From: Sympetrum striolatum
Lineage: Eukaryota > Arthropoda > Insecta > Odonata > Libellulidae
Assembly: GCA_947579665.1 (NCBI GenBank)
Contig: OX388347.1
Span: forward strand, 41,176,943-41,240,942
Reading direction: 5' to 3'
Length of the DNA: 64,000 bases
Both the position numbers and the translations under genes were made by a program. Every line of letters begins with the position of its first letter. The stretch's first letter is position 1. The notes below the pieces were generated by a model that saw nothing but the letters and a program-made list of their open reading frames with translations, ran no database searches and was not told the origin of the DNA. This document shows positions 38,056-48,627 of this stretch, piece by piece.

Positions 38056-39131
38056 GGATACAAACTCACAGGCTAAACCACTAGCGTCAATGGCTTGTAA
38101 TTTTTACGACATATTGGCCATAACGTATAACCTCCAGAAAAATTGTGATTTTGAACCTCAGTGTCATGGGTTCAATTCCAGAGGGCCCCAAAGTCCCGAT
38201 TTTTTCCGTTTAAATGCATTGCTTTGATTTTCGGGAATTAAAAAAAAATACTTCCCGTATAGGTAGAGAATTAAAACTCAAGGAGCCTATATATATGAAC
38301 ATGATCTATCGAAAACATAAATGGGTTTAACGGAAAATATCCTGGGTTCGATGCTAGGTCGGGGCAAAAATCGGCCGTTTAAAATGCTTTGTGGCGATTT
38401 TTAAGATTTTTTTTGGACCTCTTTCCGAATGCATGGAAACTTGAAATTTGGCATGGGGTTAGAAATCATAAATATATTTCATAATCAAATTTTACATATT
38501 CGCTGAGGGTCTTTGGTTCGATCCCAGAGGGCCATTTGCACTCCACAATGTATTTCTTATGGGGATAACAGAAACACATTTTAGGTACTTCCCGGTATGA
38601 TATCGACTTCAAACTTTGTATGAAATTAGATCAAGTCCTAGCAAGTCATTTTGTGCATTTACAGCTTCCAATACGTCCAGGTTTCGACACCAGGCGTCTG
38701 TACAATCAGTCACTGATCCGATTTTTAATAATTATTTTGAACCTCTTCCCAATAATATTAAAACTTGAAATTCGGCATATATATAGAATTTAGAGATACA
38801 TTTCGAAAACAGATTTTATTTTTCCTAGATCGGCCTTGGTTCGAATCCAGAGAGCTATTAACATTCCTGAAAAGTAGGTCTTCGTTTGAGGCAGATGCAG
38901 CCAATATTTCTGCTTGAATTTTCACACGTATTTAGAGAAGATGATCTTCTGATGTGCTGCATAGAAATTTCACCAAAAAGACCCGGGTTCGATGCCAGAC
39001 GATTAAATTGAAGCGAATTTTAAGAATATTTTCAATCCTTTTTTTCCTTTCCGGGACCGTCCCAATATAATGCCGTTATGAAATTAGTGTTGTCGATCTG
39101 CTTGCAGTATGCAAACTACATTTTACTCGTA
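38056..39131 (+). repeat. Unit 34, type 1
   Basis: Boxes are at 38171 (TTCAA), 38347, 38517, 38683, 38840 and 38988; exact 817 bp. The palindrome is altered (TATGCAAACT). It shares the CCTTTCC tract variant with unit 13. Spacer 39132-39157 is a GATA run. Confidence 0.86.
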
Positions 39132-39157
39132 TACCTATATAGATAGATAGATAGATA

Positions 39158-40235
39158 GGATACTAATTCACAGCCTAAACCACCAGCGTGATTGACATGA
39201 AATTTTTACGACGTATTGGCCATAACGTGTAACCGCCAGAAAAATTGCGATTTTGATCCTCAGGGTCATGGGTTCGATTCCAGAGGGCCCCAAAGTCGCG
39301 ATTTTCTCCATAAGAATACATGGTGGGGATTTTCAAAAATTTTTTTGAGGTACTTCCCGGGGAGAGAAAGAGTTGAAACTCGAGGGATCGCTAGAAGCCG
39401 TGCGTATCCAACGAAAATCAGAAAAACATCTTAGAATATAGTCCATGGTTCGATGCTTGGTCGGGGCAAAAATCGGCCGTTTAAAATGCATTACGGCGAT
39501 TTTGAAGATTTTTTTTGGATCCTTTCCCGATAACATGGATATTCGAAACTCGGCACGTGGATAGATATCATGAATATACTTCATAATCAAATTTTACATG
39601 TTCGCTGATGGTCCTTGGTTCGATCCCAGAGGGCCATTTGCACTTCTCAATGCATTTCTTACGGAGACAACGGAAACAAAATTTAGGTACTTTCCGACAT
39701 GCTATCAACTTCAAACTTTGCTTGATACAAGAGTAAGTCTTTACAAATCAAACTCTGCATTCACAGCTTGCAATATGTCCTGGGTTCGACACCAGGTGTC
39801 TCTGAAATCAGAATTTGATCCGATTTTTAGGAATTATTTTGAAAACTTTCCCACTAAAATAGAAACTTGAAATTCGGCATATAGATAGAGATCATAAATA
39901 TCTATCAGAAACATATTTTAGAATTCCACGATCGTCCTTGGTTCGATTCCCGAGAGGCATTAACATTCGTGAAAATTAGAACGTTTTTTGAGGCAGTTAT
40001 AGCCAATATTTCTGCTTGAATTTTCACACATAGTTAGAGATGGTGATCTTCTATTGTGTTTCATACTAGGTTTACCAGTAAGACCCGGGTTCGATGCCAG
40101 ACGATGAAATTTCAGCGAATTTTAAGAAAAAATTAAATCCTTTTTTTTTCTTTTAAAGTCCCGTCCCGATATGATGCCGATATGAAATTAGTATTGCCGA
40201 TCTGCTTGCAGTATGCAAGCTACATTTTACTCGTA
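39158..40235 (+). repeat. Unit 35, type 1 head, type 2 body (recombinant)
   Basis: Boxes are at 39273, 39449, 39619, 39785, 39942 and 40090; 817 bp. The switch is just after box 1, as in units 11 and 14. Confidence 0.86.
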
Positions 40236-40364
40236 ATAGATATAGATGCTTCTCCGGATTCATTCATATATCTATTATATATAGACGCTTCTCCGGATAT
40301 CTATTATATATAGACGCTTCTCCGGATATACCTATATACACACTCACTCATTCATTCATTCATA
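40236..40364. repeat. Spacer: three reverse modules plus ATTC run
   Basis: One reverse GCATC-type module and two reverse GCGTC-type modules are followed by CACTCACTCATTCATT repeats into a type 2 head. Confidence 0.87.
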
Positions 40365-41446
40365 GGGCATCAAAAGTCTAAGCATGTTCCACAAGTGCCA
40401 CTGACTTGAAATTTCTACGACATATTGGCTATATCGTGTAACCTCCAGAAAAAATCCGACTTTGAACCTCAGTGTCATGGGTTCGATTCCAGAAGGCCCC
40501 AAATTCGTGATTTTCTCCATAAGAATACATGGCGGGGATTTTCGAAAATTTTTTTGAGGCACTTCCCGGAAAAGTAGAGAGTTGAAATTCAAGGGATCGC
40601 TAGAAGCCGTGCAAATCCAACGTAAATCAGAAAGACATCGCCGATTATGGTCCATGGTTCGATGCTAGGTCGGGGCAAAAATCGGCCGTTTAAAATGCAT
40701 TGCGGCGATTTTGAAAAATTTTTTTGGATCCTTTCCCAATAACATGGATACTTGAAACTCGGTACGTCGATAGATATCATAAATATATTTCGTAATCGAA
40801 TTTTACATGTTCGCTGATGGTCCTTGGTTCGATCCCATAGGACCATTTGCACTTCTCAATGCATTCCTTACGGAGATAACGGAAACAAAATTAAGGTACT
40901 TCCCGGCATGCTATCGACTTAAAAACTTTGCAAGATACAACAAAAAGTTTTTACAAATCAAACTGTGCATTCACAGCTTACAATATGTCCTGGGTTCGAC
41001 ACCAGGTGTCTCTGCAATCAGAAGTTGATCCGATATTTAGGAATTATTTGGAAACCTTTCCCAATAATATAGAAATTTGAAATTCTGCATATAGATAGAA
41101 ATCATAAATAACATTCAGAAATATCTTTTAGATTTCCAAGGTCGTCCTTGGTTCGAATCCAGAGAGCCATTTACATTCGTGATAATTAGAACGTCTTTTG
41201 AGGCAGTTGTAGCCAATATTTCTGCTTGAATTTTCACACATGGTTAGAGATGATGATCTTCTCATGTGCTGCATAGTTAGTTAACCAGTAAGACCCGGGT
41301 TCGATGCCAGACGATGAAATTTTAGCGAAGTTTAAGAAAAATTTCAATCCTTTTTTTTTTTCTTTTGAGGAGCGTTCCGATATGATGCCGATATGAAATT
41401 AGTATTGCCGATCTGCTTGCAGTATGCAAGCTACATTTTACTCGTA
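40365..41446 (+). repeat. Unit 36, type 2
   Basis: Boxes are at 40482, 40658, 40828, 40995, 41152 and 41300. Spacer 41447-41484 is a CACTCATTC run. Confidence 0.86.
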
Positions 41447-41484
41447 CCTATATACACACTCACTCATTCATTCATTCATTCATA

Positions 41485-42560
41485 GGGGATCAAAATTCTA
41501 ACCATGTTCCACAAGTGCCACCTACTTGAAATTTTTACGACGTTATGGCCATGACGTGTAACCTCCAGGAAAAAGCCGACCTTGAACCTCGGTGTCATGG
41601 GATTCCAGAAGGCCCCAAAGTCGCGATTTTCCCCATAAGATTACATGGCGGTGATTTTCGAAAATTATTTTGAGGCACTTTCCGGAAAAGGAGAGAGTTG
41701 AAATTCGAGGGATTGCTAAAAGCCGTGCATATCCAACGAAAATCGAAAAGACATCTTCGAATATAGTCCATGGTTCGATGCTAGGTCGGGGCAAAAATCG
41801 GCCGTTTAAAATGCATTGCGGCGATTTTGAAGATTTTTTTTGGATCCTTTCCCGATAACATAGATACCTGAAACTCTGCACGTCGATACATATCATGAAT
41901 ATGTTTCATAATCAAATTTTACATGTTCGCTGATGGTCCTTGGTTCGATCCCAGAGGGCCATTTGCATTTCTCAAAGCATTTCTTACGGAGATAACGGAA
42001 ACAAAATTTAGGCACTTCCCGGAAGGATATCGACTTCAAACTTGGCCTGTAGAAAGATCAAGTAAATACAAATCAAACAGTGCAATCACAGCTATCATTG
42101 TGTCCTGGGTTCGACACCAGGTGTCTCTGCAATCAGAAGTTGATCTGATTTTTAGGAATTATTTTGAAACCTTTGCCAATAAGATAGAAACTTCAAATTC
42201 GGCATATAGATAAAGATCATAAATAACTTTCAGAAACAATTTTTAGATTTCCCAGATCGTCCTTGGTTCGAATCCAGAGAGCCATTTAAATTCGTGAAAA
42301 TTAGAACGTCTTTTGAGGCAATTGTAGCCCATATTTCTGCTTAAATTTTCACACATAGTTAGAGATGGTGATGTTCTATTGTGCTGCATAGTAAGTATCA
42401 CTGGAAAGACCCGGGTTCGATGCCAGACAATCATATGTCTCCGAATTTTAAGAAAAATTTCAATCTTTTTTTTTTCTTTTAAGGACCGTCCCGATATAAT
42501 GCCGATATGAAATTAGTGTTGTCGATCTGCTTGCAGTATGCAAGCAACATTTTACTCGTA
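41485..42560 (+). repeat. Unit 37, type 2, box 1 deleted
   Basis: Box 1 has lost four bases (TTCG) and reads CATGGGATTCCAG near 41,600. The others are at 41774, 41944, 42110, 42267 and 42416. Spacer 42561-42586 is a GATA run. Confidence 0.86.
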
Positions 42561-42586
42561 TACCTATATAGATAGATAGATAGATA

Positions 42587-43689
42587 GGATACAAATTCAC
42601 AGCCTAAACTACATGCGTCATTGATCTGAAATTTTTATGACATATTGGCCATAACGTGAAACCCCCAGGAAAAAAGAGACTTTGATCCTCAGTGTCATAG
42701 GTTCGATTCCAGAGGGCCCCAAAGTCCCGATTTTTCCCGTTTGAATGCATTGCCGTGATTTTCGGGAATTAAAAAAAAATACTTTCCGGATAGGTAGAGA
42801 AGTAAAACTCAAGGTGCCTATATTTATGGTCTTGGACTTTCGAAAACATCAATGACTTTTACAAAAGTTATCCTGGGTTCGATGCTAGGACGATGCAAAG
42901 ATCTGCCCTTTAAAATACATGGGAGCCGTTTTTCAAAATTTTTTTAGATGCACTTATCGAAATGATAGGATGTTCGTGCTTGGCTGGAAGATGTATGGTA
43001 CGAATAAGTTTTAGAAAAAAGTTTTCATAAGACCGTACTGTTCCTGGGTTCGAAGCCAGAGCACAATAACGTTTCTCTCATAAGGAATATAAAGGAAAAG
43101 TAGGACGTCATTTGAGGCAGTTGTAACCAATATTTCTGCTTGAATTTGCATACGCGGTTAGAGATGGTGTTTTTCTTTTGTGCTGCATAGAAAGTATTGC
43201 CTGAAAGACCCGGGTTCGATGCCGGGCGGTAAAAATATCACCCATATATAATACTATGGGGTATCTTTTCATAATTTTTTTATGCATTTATCTATATGTA
43301 AGGGAGCTCTTGCTTAGATGGAAGATGTATATTAACACTTTGTTTAAGAAAAAAAATAGATAAGACCATGCTGTTCCTGGGTTCGATGCCACAGCACATT
43401 ATAATTTCTCAAATAAGGAGTGTATGTGAATAGTAGGACGTCGTTTGAGGTAGTTGCACCTAATAGTTTTGCTTGAATTTTCACACATAGTTTGATATGG
43501 TAATTTTCTATTTTGCTGCATAGTAAGTACACCAGGAAGACCGGGGTTCGCTGCCAGGTGATTAAATTGCAGCGAATTCTACGAACATTTTGAATTTTTT
43601 TTTTCTTTTCATGTCCGTCCCAATATGATGCCGATATGAAATTAGTGTTGTCGATCTGCTTGCAGTATGCAAGCTACATTTTACTCGTA
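42587..43689 (+). repeat. Unit 38, type B, near-copy of unit 7
   Basis: Boxes are at 42702, 42878, 43049, 43215, 43382 and 43547 (TTCGC, shared with unit 7). I see only about a dozen differences from unit 7. Spacer 43690-43746 has one forward GCGTC module. Confidence 0.87.
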
Positions 43690-43746
43690 TATATATAAGT
43701 ATATCCGGAGAAGCGTCTATATATAATAGATATATATATATAGAGA

Positions 43747-44822
43747 GGATACAAATTCACAGCCTAAACCACAAGCGTCATTGACTTGAAATTTTTACGA
43801 CATATTGGCCATAACGTATAACCTCCAGAAAAATTGCGATTTTGAACCTCGATCTCATGGGTTCGATTCCAGAGGGCCTCAAAGTCCCGATTTTTCCCGT
43901 TTAAATGCATTGCTTTGATTTTCGGGAATTAATAAAAAATACTTTCCGGATAGGTAGCGAATCGAAACTCTAGGAGCCTTTATACATGGTCATGATCTAT
44001 CGAAAACATAAATGAGTTTTACAGAAAATAACCTGGGTTCGATGCTAGGTCAAGGCAAAAATCGGCCGTTTAAAATGCATTGTGGCGATTTTTAAGATTT
44101 TTTTTGGACCCTTTCCCGATGGCATGGAAACTTGAAATTCGGCATGGAGTTGGAAATCAATAATAAATTTCAGGATCAAATTTTACATATTCGCTGATGG
44201 TCCTTGGTTCGATCCCAGAGGGCCATTTAAATTCCTCAATGCATTTCTTACGGAGATAACGGAAACAAATTATAGGTACTTCCCGGCACGATAAAGACTT
44301 CAAACTTTGCACTCAGAAAGATTAAGTGTATACAAATCAAACTGTGCATTCCCAGCTGTCAATGTGTCCTGGGTTCGACACCAGGCATCTCTACAATCAG
44401 TAACTGATCAGATTTTCAATAATTATTTTGAACCCTTTTCCAACAATATAGAAACTTGAAATTCGGCATGTAGATAGAGATTATAAATAACTTTCAGAAA
44501 CATTTTTTAGATTTCCAAGATCGTCCTTGGTTCGAATTTAGAGAGCCATTTAAATTCGTGAAAATGAGAACGTCTTTTGAGGCTGTTGTAGCCCATATTT
44601 CTGCTCTAATTTTCACACATAGTTAGAGATGGTGATGTTCTATTGTGCTGCATAGTAAGTTCACAGTAAAGACCCGGGTTCGATGCCAGACGATGGAATT
44701 TCAGCGAATTTTAGGAAAAATTTCAATCCATTTTTTTCTTTTGATGGCCGTCCCGATATGATGCCGACATGAAAATAGTGTTCTCGATCTGCTTGCAGTA
44801 TGCAAGCAACATTTTACTCGTA
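43747..44822 (+). repeat. Unit 39, type 1
   Basis: Boxes are at 43862, 44038, 44208, 44374, 44531 and 44679; exact 817 bp. It is the last + unit before the second insertion. Confidence 0.87.
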
Positions 44823-45217
44823 TATATATATATATATATATATCAAACTGTTCTCCGTAAATCCAAACAAACTTTTATTTAACAACCAGTTTCGACCAAA
44901 GTACGGCCATCCTAAGGTTGGTGTTGAGAGGCCACCCTCACACAAATTTCCCTAAAGATTAAAAACAGAAAGTTACTCTTGTCAAGGAAATAAAAGTATC
45001 AGTAATCGTTATTTTCTTTTGTTTTGTTGATGATATTTGATTATTTATATTAATATTGATACTTTTATTTAGGCAAGATTTAGATTAATAACTCCCTTAT
45101 TCATTTTAAATTTTAAATAAAGGGATAGCTAGAAAAAATCACAAAGGAAAAATTACATTTTGGGGGTGAGAGTGGCTACAATTTTCAAAAATTGTATATT
45201 ATATATATATATATATA
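44823..45217. mobile_element. Foreign fragment between two TA runs
   Basis: Non-satellite DNA of about 355 bp (44,845-45,200) lies between (TA)n runs that abut two facing unit tails. It contains CAGTTTCGACC and GGCCATCCTAAGG near 44,890-44,930. I associate this paired motif with ends of interspersed repeats in arthropod genomes, but cannot name the family. An internal inverted repeat, AAATAAAAGTATC (44,988-45,000) against GATACTTTTATTT (45,058-45,070), is visible. No open frame of note. Confidence 0.55.
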
Positions 45218-46297
45218 TACGAGTAAAATGTAGCTTGCATACTGCAAGCAGATCGGCAATACTAATTTCATATCGGCATCATATCGGGACGGGCCTCAAA
45301 AGAAAAAAAAAAGGATTGAAATTTTTCTTAAAATTCGCTGAAATTTCATCGTCTGGCATTGAACCCCGGGTCTTACTGGTGAACTTACTATGCAGCAAAA
45401 TAGAAGATCACCATCTCTAACTATGTGTGAAAATTCAAGCAGAAATATTGGATACAACTGCCTCAAAAGACGTTCTAAATTTCACGAATGTAAATGGCTC
45501 TCTGGATTCGAACCAAGGACGATCATGGAAATCTAAAACATGATTTTGAGATGTATCTATGATATCTAACTACATGCCGAATTTGAAGATTCTATATTGT
45601 TGGGAAAGGGTTCAAAATAATTATTGAAAATCGGATCAGTTAGTGATTGTAGAGACGCCTGGTGTCGAACCCAGGACACATTGTTGGCTGTGAATGAAGA
45701 GTTAGATTTTTATGAACTTGATCTTATTTTATGCAATATTTGAAGTCAATATAATGCCGAGAAGTACCTAAAATTTTTTTCCGTTATCCCCATAACAAAT
45801 GCATTGTGGAGTGCAAATGGCCCTCTGGGATCGAACCAAGGACCATAATCGATTACATAAAATTTGATTATGAAATATGTTTTATTATCTCCAACTCCAT
45901 GCCAAATTTCAAGTTTCCATGCATTCGGAAAGGGGTCCAAAAAAATCTTAAAAATCGCCACAATGCATTTTAAACGGCCGATTTTTGCCTCGACCTAGCA
46001 TCGAACCCAGGATATTTTCCGTAAAACTCATTTATGTTTTCGATAGATCATGTTCAGATATATAGGCTCCTTGAGTTTTGTTTCTGTACCTATCCGGAAA
46101 GTATTTTTTTTTTAATTCCCGAAAATCAAAGCAATGCATTTAAACGGGAAAAATCGGGACTTTGGGGCCCTCTGGAATCGAACCCATGACACTGAGGATC
46201 AAAATCGCATTTTTTCTGGGGGTTTCACGTTAGGGCCAATACGTCGTAAAAATTTCAAGTCAATGACGCTTGTGGTTTAGGCTGTGAATTAGTATCC
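45218..46297 (-). repeat. Unit 40, type 1
   Basis: Boxes are at about 45360 (altered to TTGAACCCC), 45508, 45665, 45831, 46001 and 46178. Spacer 46298-46360 holds a TATC run and one forward module. Confidence 0.86.
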
Positions 46298-46360
46298 TAT
46301 CTATCTATCTATCTATCTATCTATATGAATGAATCCGGAGAAGCATCTATATATAATAGA

Positions 46361-47422
46361 TACGAGTAAAATGTAGCTTGCATACTGCAAGCAGATCGAC
46401 AACACTAATTTTATATCGGCATCATATCGGGTAGGTCCTTAATAGAAAAAAAAAGGATTGAAATATTTCTTCAAATTCGCTGAAATTTCATCGTCTGGCA
46501 ATGAACCCGGGTCTATGCAGCACAATAGAAGATCACCGATTCTAACTATGTGTGAAAATTCAAGCAGAAATATTTGGCTACAACTGCCTCAAAAGACGTT
46601 TTAATTTTTACGAATGTAAATGGCTCTCTGGATTCGAACCAAGGACGATCTTGGAAATCTAAAACATGTTTCTAAAAGTTATTTATGATCTCTATCTATA
46701 TGCCAAATTTCAAGTTTCTATATTTTTGGGAAAGGTTTGAAAATAATTCCTAAAAATCGGATCAATTTCTGATTGCAGAGACACCTGGTGTCGAAGCCAG
46801 GAAATACTGTAAGCTGTGAATGCAAAGTTTGATTTGTAAGGACTGGCTTTTCTATCATGCAAAGTTTGATGTCGATAGCATGCCGGGAAGTACCTTAATT
46901 TTGTTTCCGTTATCTCCGTAAGAAATGCATTGAGAAGTGTAAATGGCCCTCTGGGATCGAACCAAGGACAATCAGCGAACATCTAAAATTTGATTATGAT
47001 ATATATTTATGATATCTATCGACGTGCCGAGTTTCAAGTATCCATGTTATCGGGAAAGGATCCAAAAAAAATCTAAAAAATCGCCGCAATGCATTTCAAA
47101 CGGCCGATTTTTGCACCGACCTAGCATCGAACCATGGACAAAATTCGAAGATGTCTTTTTGATTTTCGTTGGATATGCACGGCTTCTAGCGGTCCCTCGA
47201 ATTTCAATTCTCTCCTTTTCCGGAAAAGGACTCAAAAAAAATTTGGAAAATCCCCGCCATGTATTCTTATGGGGAAAATCGCGACTTTGGGGCCTTCTGG
47301 AGTCGAACCCATGGCACCTAGGTTCAAAATCACATTTTTTCTGGCGGTTACACGTTATGGCCAATACGTCGTAAAAATTTCAAGTCAATCACGCTTGTGG
47401 TTTAGGCTGTGAATTAGTATCC
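46361..47422 (-). repeat. Unit 41, type 1 head, type 2 body
   Basis: Boxes are at about 46501 (altered to ATGAA), 46634, 46791, 46957, 47127 and 47303. A 15-bp deletion beside the first shortens one interval to 133. Spacer 47423-47448 is a TATC run. Confidence 0.86.
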
Positions 47423-47448
47423 TATCTATCTATCTATCTATATAGGTA

Positions 47449-48523
47449 TACGAGTAAAATGTAGCTTGCATACTGCAAGCAGATCGACAACACTAATTTC
47501 ATATCGGCATTATATCGGGACGGTCCTCAAAAGAAAAAAAAAGGATTTAATTTTTTTTTTTAATTCGCTGAAATGTCATAGTCTGGCATCGAACCCGGGT
47601 CTTACTGAAAACCTACTATGAAAAACAATAGAAGAACACCATCTCTAACTATGTGTGAAAATTCAAGCAGAAATATTGGCTACAACTGCCTCAAAAGACG
47701 CTCTAATGTTCACGATTGTAAATGGCTCTCGGGACTCGAACCAAGGACGATCTTGGAAATTTAAAAAATGTTTCTGAAAGTAATTATTGATCTCAATCTA
47801 TATGCCAAATTTCAAGTTTCTATATTATTGGGAAAGGTTTCAAAATAATTCCTAAAATTCGGATCAACATCTGATTGCAGAGACACCTGGTGTCGAACCC
47901 AGGACACATTGATAGCTATGAATGCATAGTTTGATTTGTTTAGACTGGTTCTTCCATCATGCTAAGTTTTAAGTCGATAGCATGCCGGGAAGTACCTAAA
48001 ACTTGTTTCCGTTATCTCCATAAGAAATGCATTGAGGAATGTAAATGGCCCTCTGGGATCGAACCAAGGAACATCAGGGAAACATAAAAATCGATTATGA
48101 AATATATTTATGATATCCAACCCCATACAGAATTTCAAGTTTCCATGCCATCGGGAAAGGGTCCAAAAAAAATCTTAAAAATCGCCACAATACATTTTAA
48201 ACGGCAGATTTTTGCATCGACCTTGCATCGAACCCAGGTTATTTTCCGTAAAACTCATTTATGTTTTCGATAGATCATGACCATATATAAAGGCTCCCTG
48301 AGTTTTGATTCTCTACCTATCCGGGAAGTATTTTTTTTTAATTCCCGAAAATCAAAGCAATGCATTTAAACGGGAAAAATCGGGACTTTGGAGCCCCCTG
48401 GAATCGAACCCATGACACTGAGGATCAAAATCGCAATTTTTCTGGAGGTTATACGTTATGGCCAATATGTCGTAAAAATTTCAGCTCAATCACTCTTGTG
48501 GTTTAGGCTGTGAGTTTGTATCC
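47449..48523 (-). repeat. Unit 42, type 1, last of the array
   Basis: Boxes are at 47589, 47736, 47893, 48059, 48228 and 48403. The head GTATCC ends at 48,523. Confidence 0.86.
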
Positions 48524-48627
48524 TCTCTATATATATATATATATGGATACATGAATGAATCCGGAGAAGCATCTATATATAATAGATACATGAATGAATC
48601 CGGAGAAGCATCTATATATAATAGATA
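48524..48627. repeat. Array edge spacer: two tandem modules
   Basis: A TA run and two tandem forward GAATGAATCCGGAGAAGCATC modules about 39 bp apart end at ATAGATA. Low-copy sequence begins abruptly at TTCTATCATTAAATTGC. Confidence 0.87.

Larger units (their letters stand above)
1..48627. repeat. Higher-order satellite array of about 42 units
   Basis: The whole stretch is built from units of about 1.08 kb, each ending in the palindrome GCTTGCAGTATGCAAGC and ACTCGTA, and beginning with GGATACAAA or GGGGATCAAA. Inside a unit, six monomers of 148-176 bp each carry one GGTTCGANNCC box. I placed about 248 box positions by eye. About 230 keep TTCGA exactly, and the altered ones are noted under their units. 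Orientation changes five times, always in a spacer. Units differ by substitutions, while box spacing is almost free of indels. This is the layout of a satellite with higher-order repeats. Whether it is centromeric, pericentric or interstitial cannot be told from the sequence. An alternative is a tandemly amplified mobile element, because the ends are so sharply defined. Confidence 0.93.

Noticed and set aside
3764..47412. Many open frames of 60-120 codons in the satellite
   Set aside because: They recur with each unit, overlap on both strands, lack domains and are interrupted in sister units.
1..48523. tRNA genes or tRNA-derived SINEs
   Set aside because: B-box-like motifs are abundant, but I see no A-box at a proper distance, no cloverleaf and no acceptor stem. 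The roughly 165-bp periodicity does not fit tRNA genes.
1..48523. CENP-B box
   Set aside because: Monomer length and one box per monomer resemble alpha satellite. The core TTCG is shared, but the required A and CGGG at their spacing after TTCG are absent.
1..48523. CRISPR-like regular repeats
   Set aside because: Repeats are regularly spaced, but the intervals are themselves homologous and about 165 bp long. This is eukaryotic satellite DNA.
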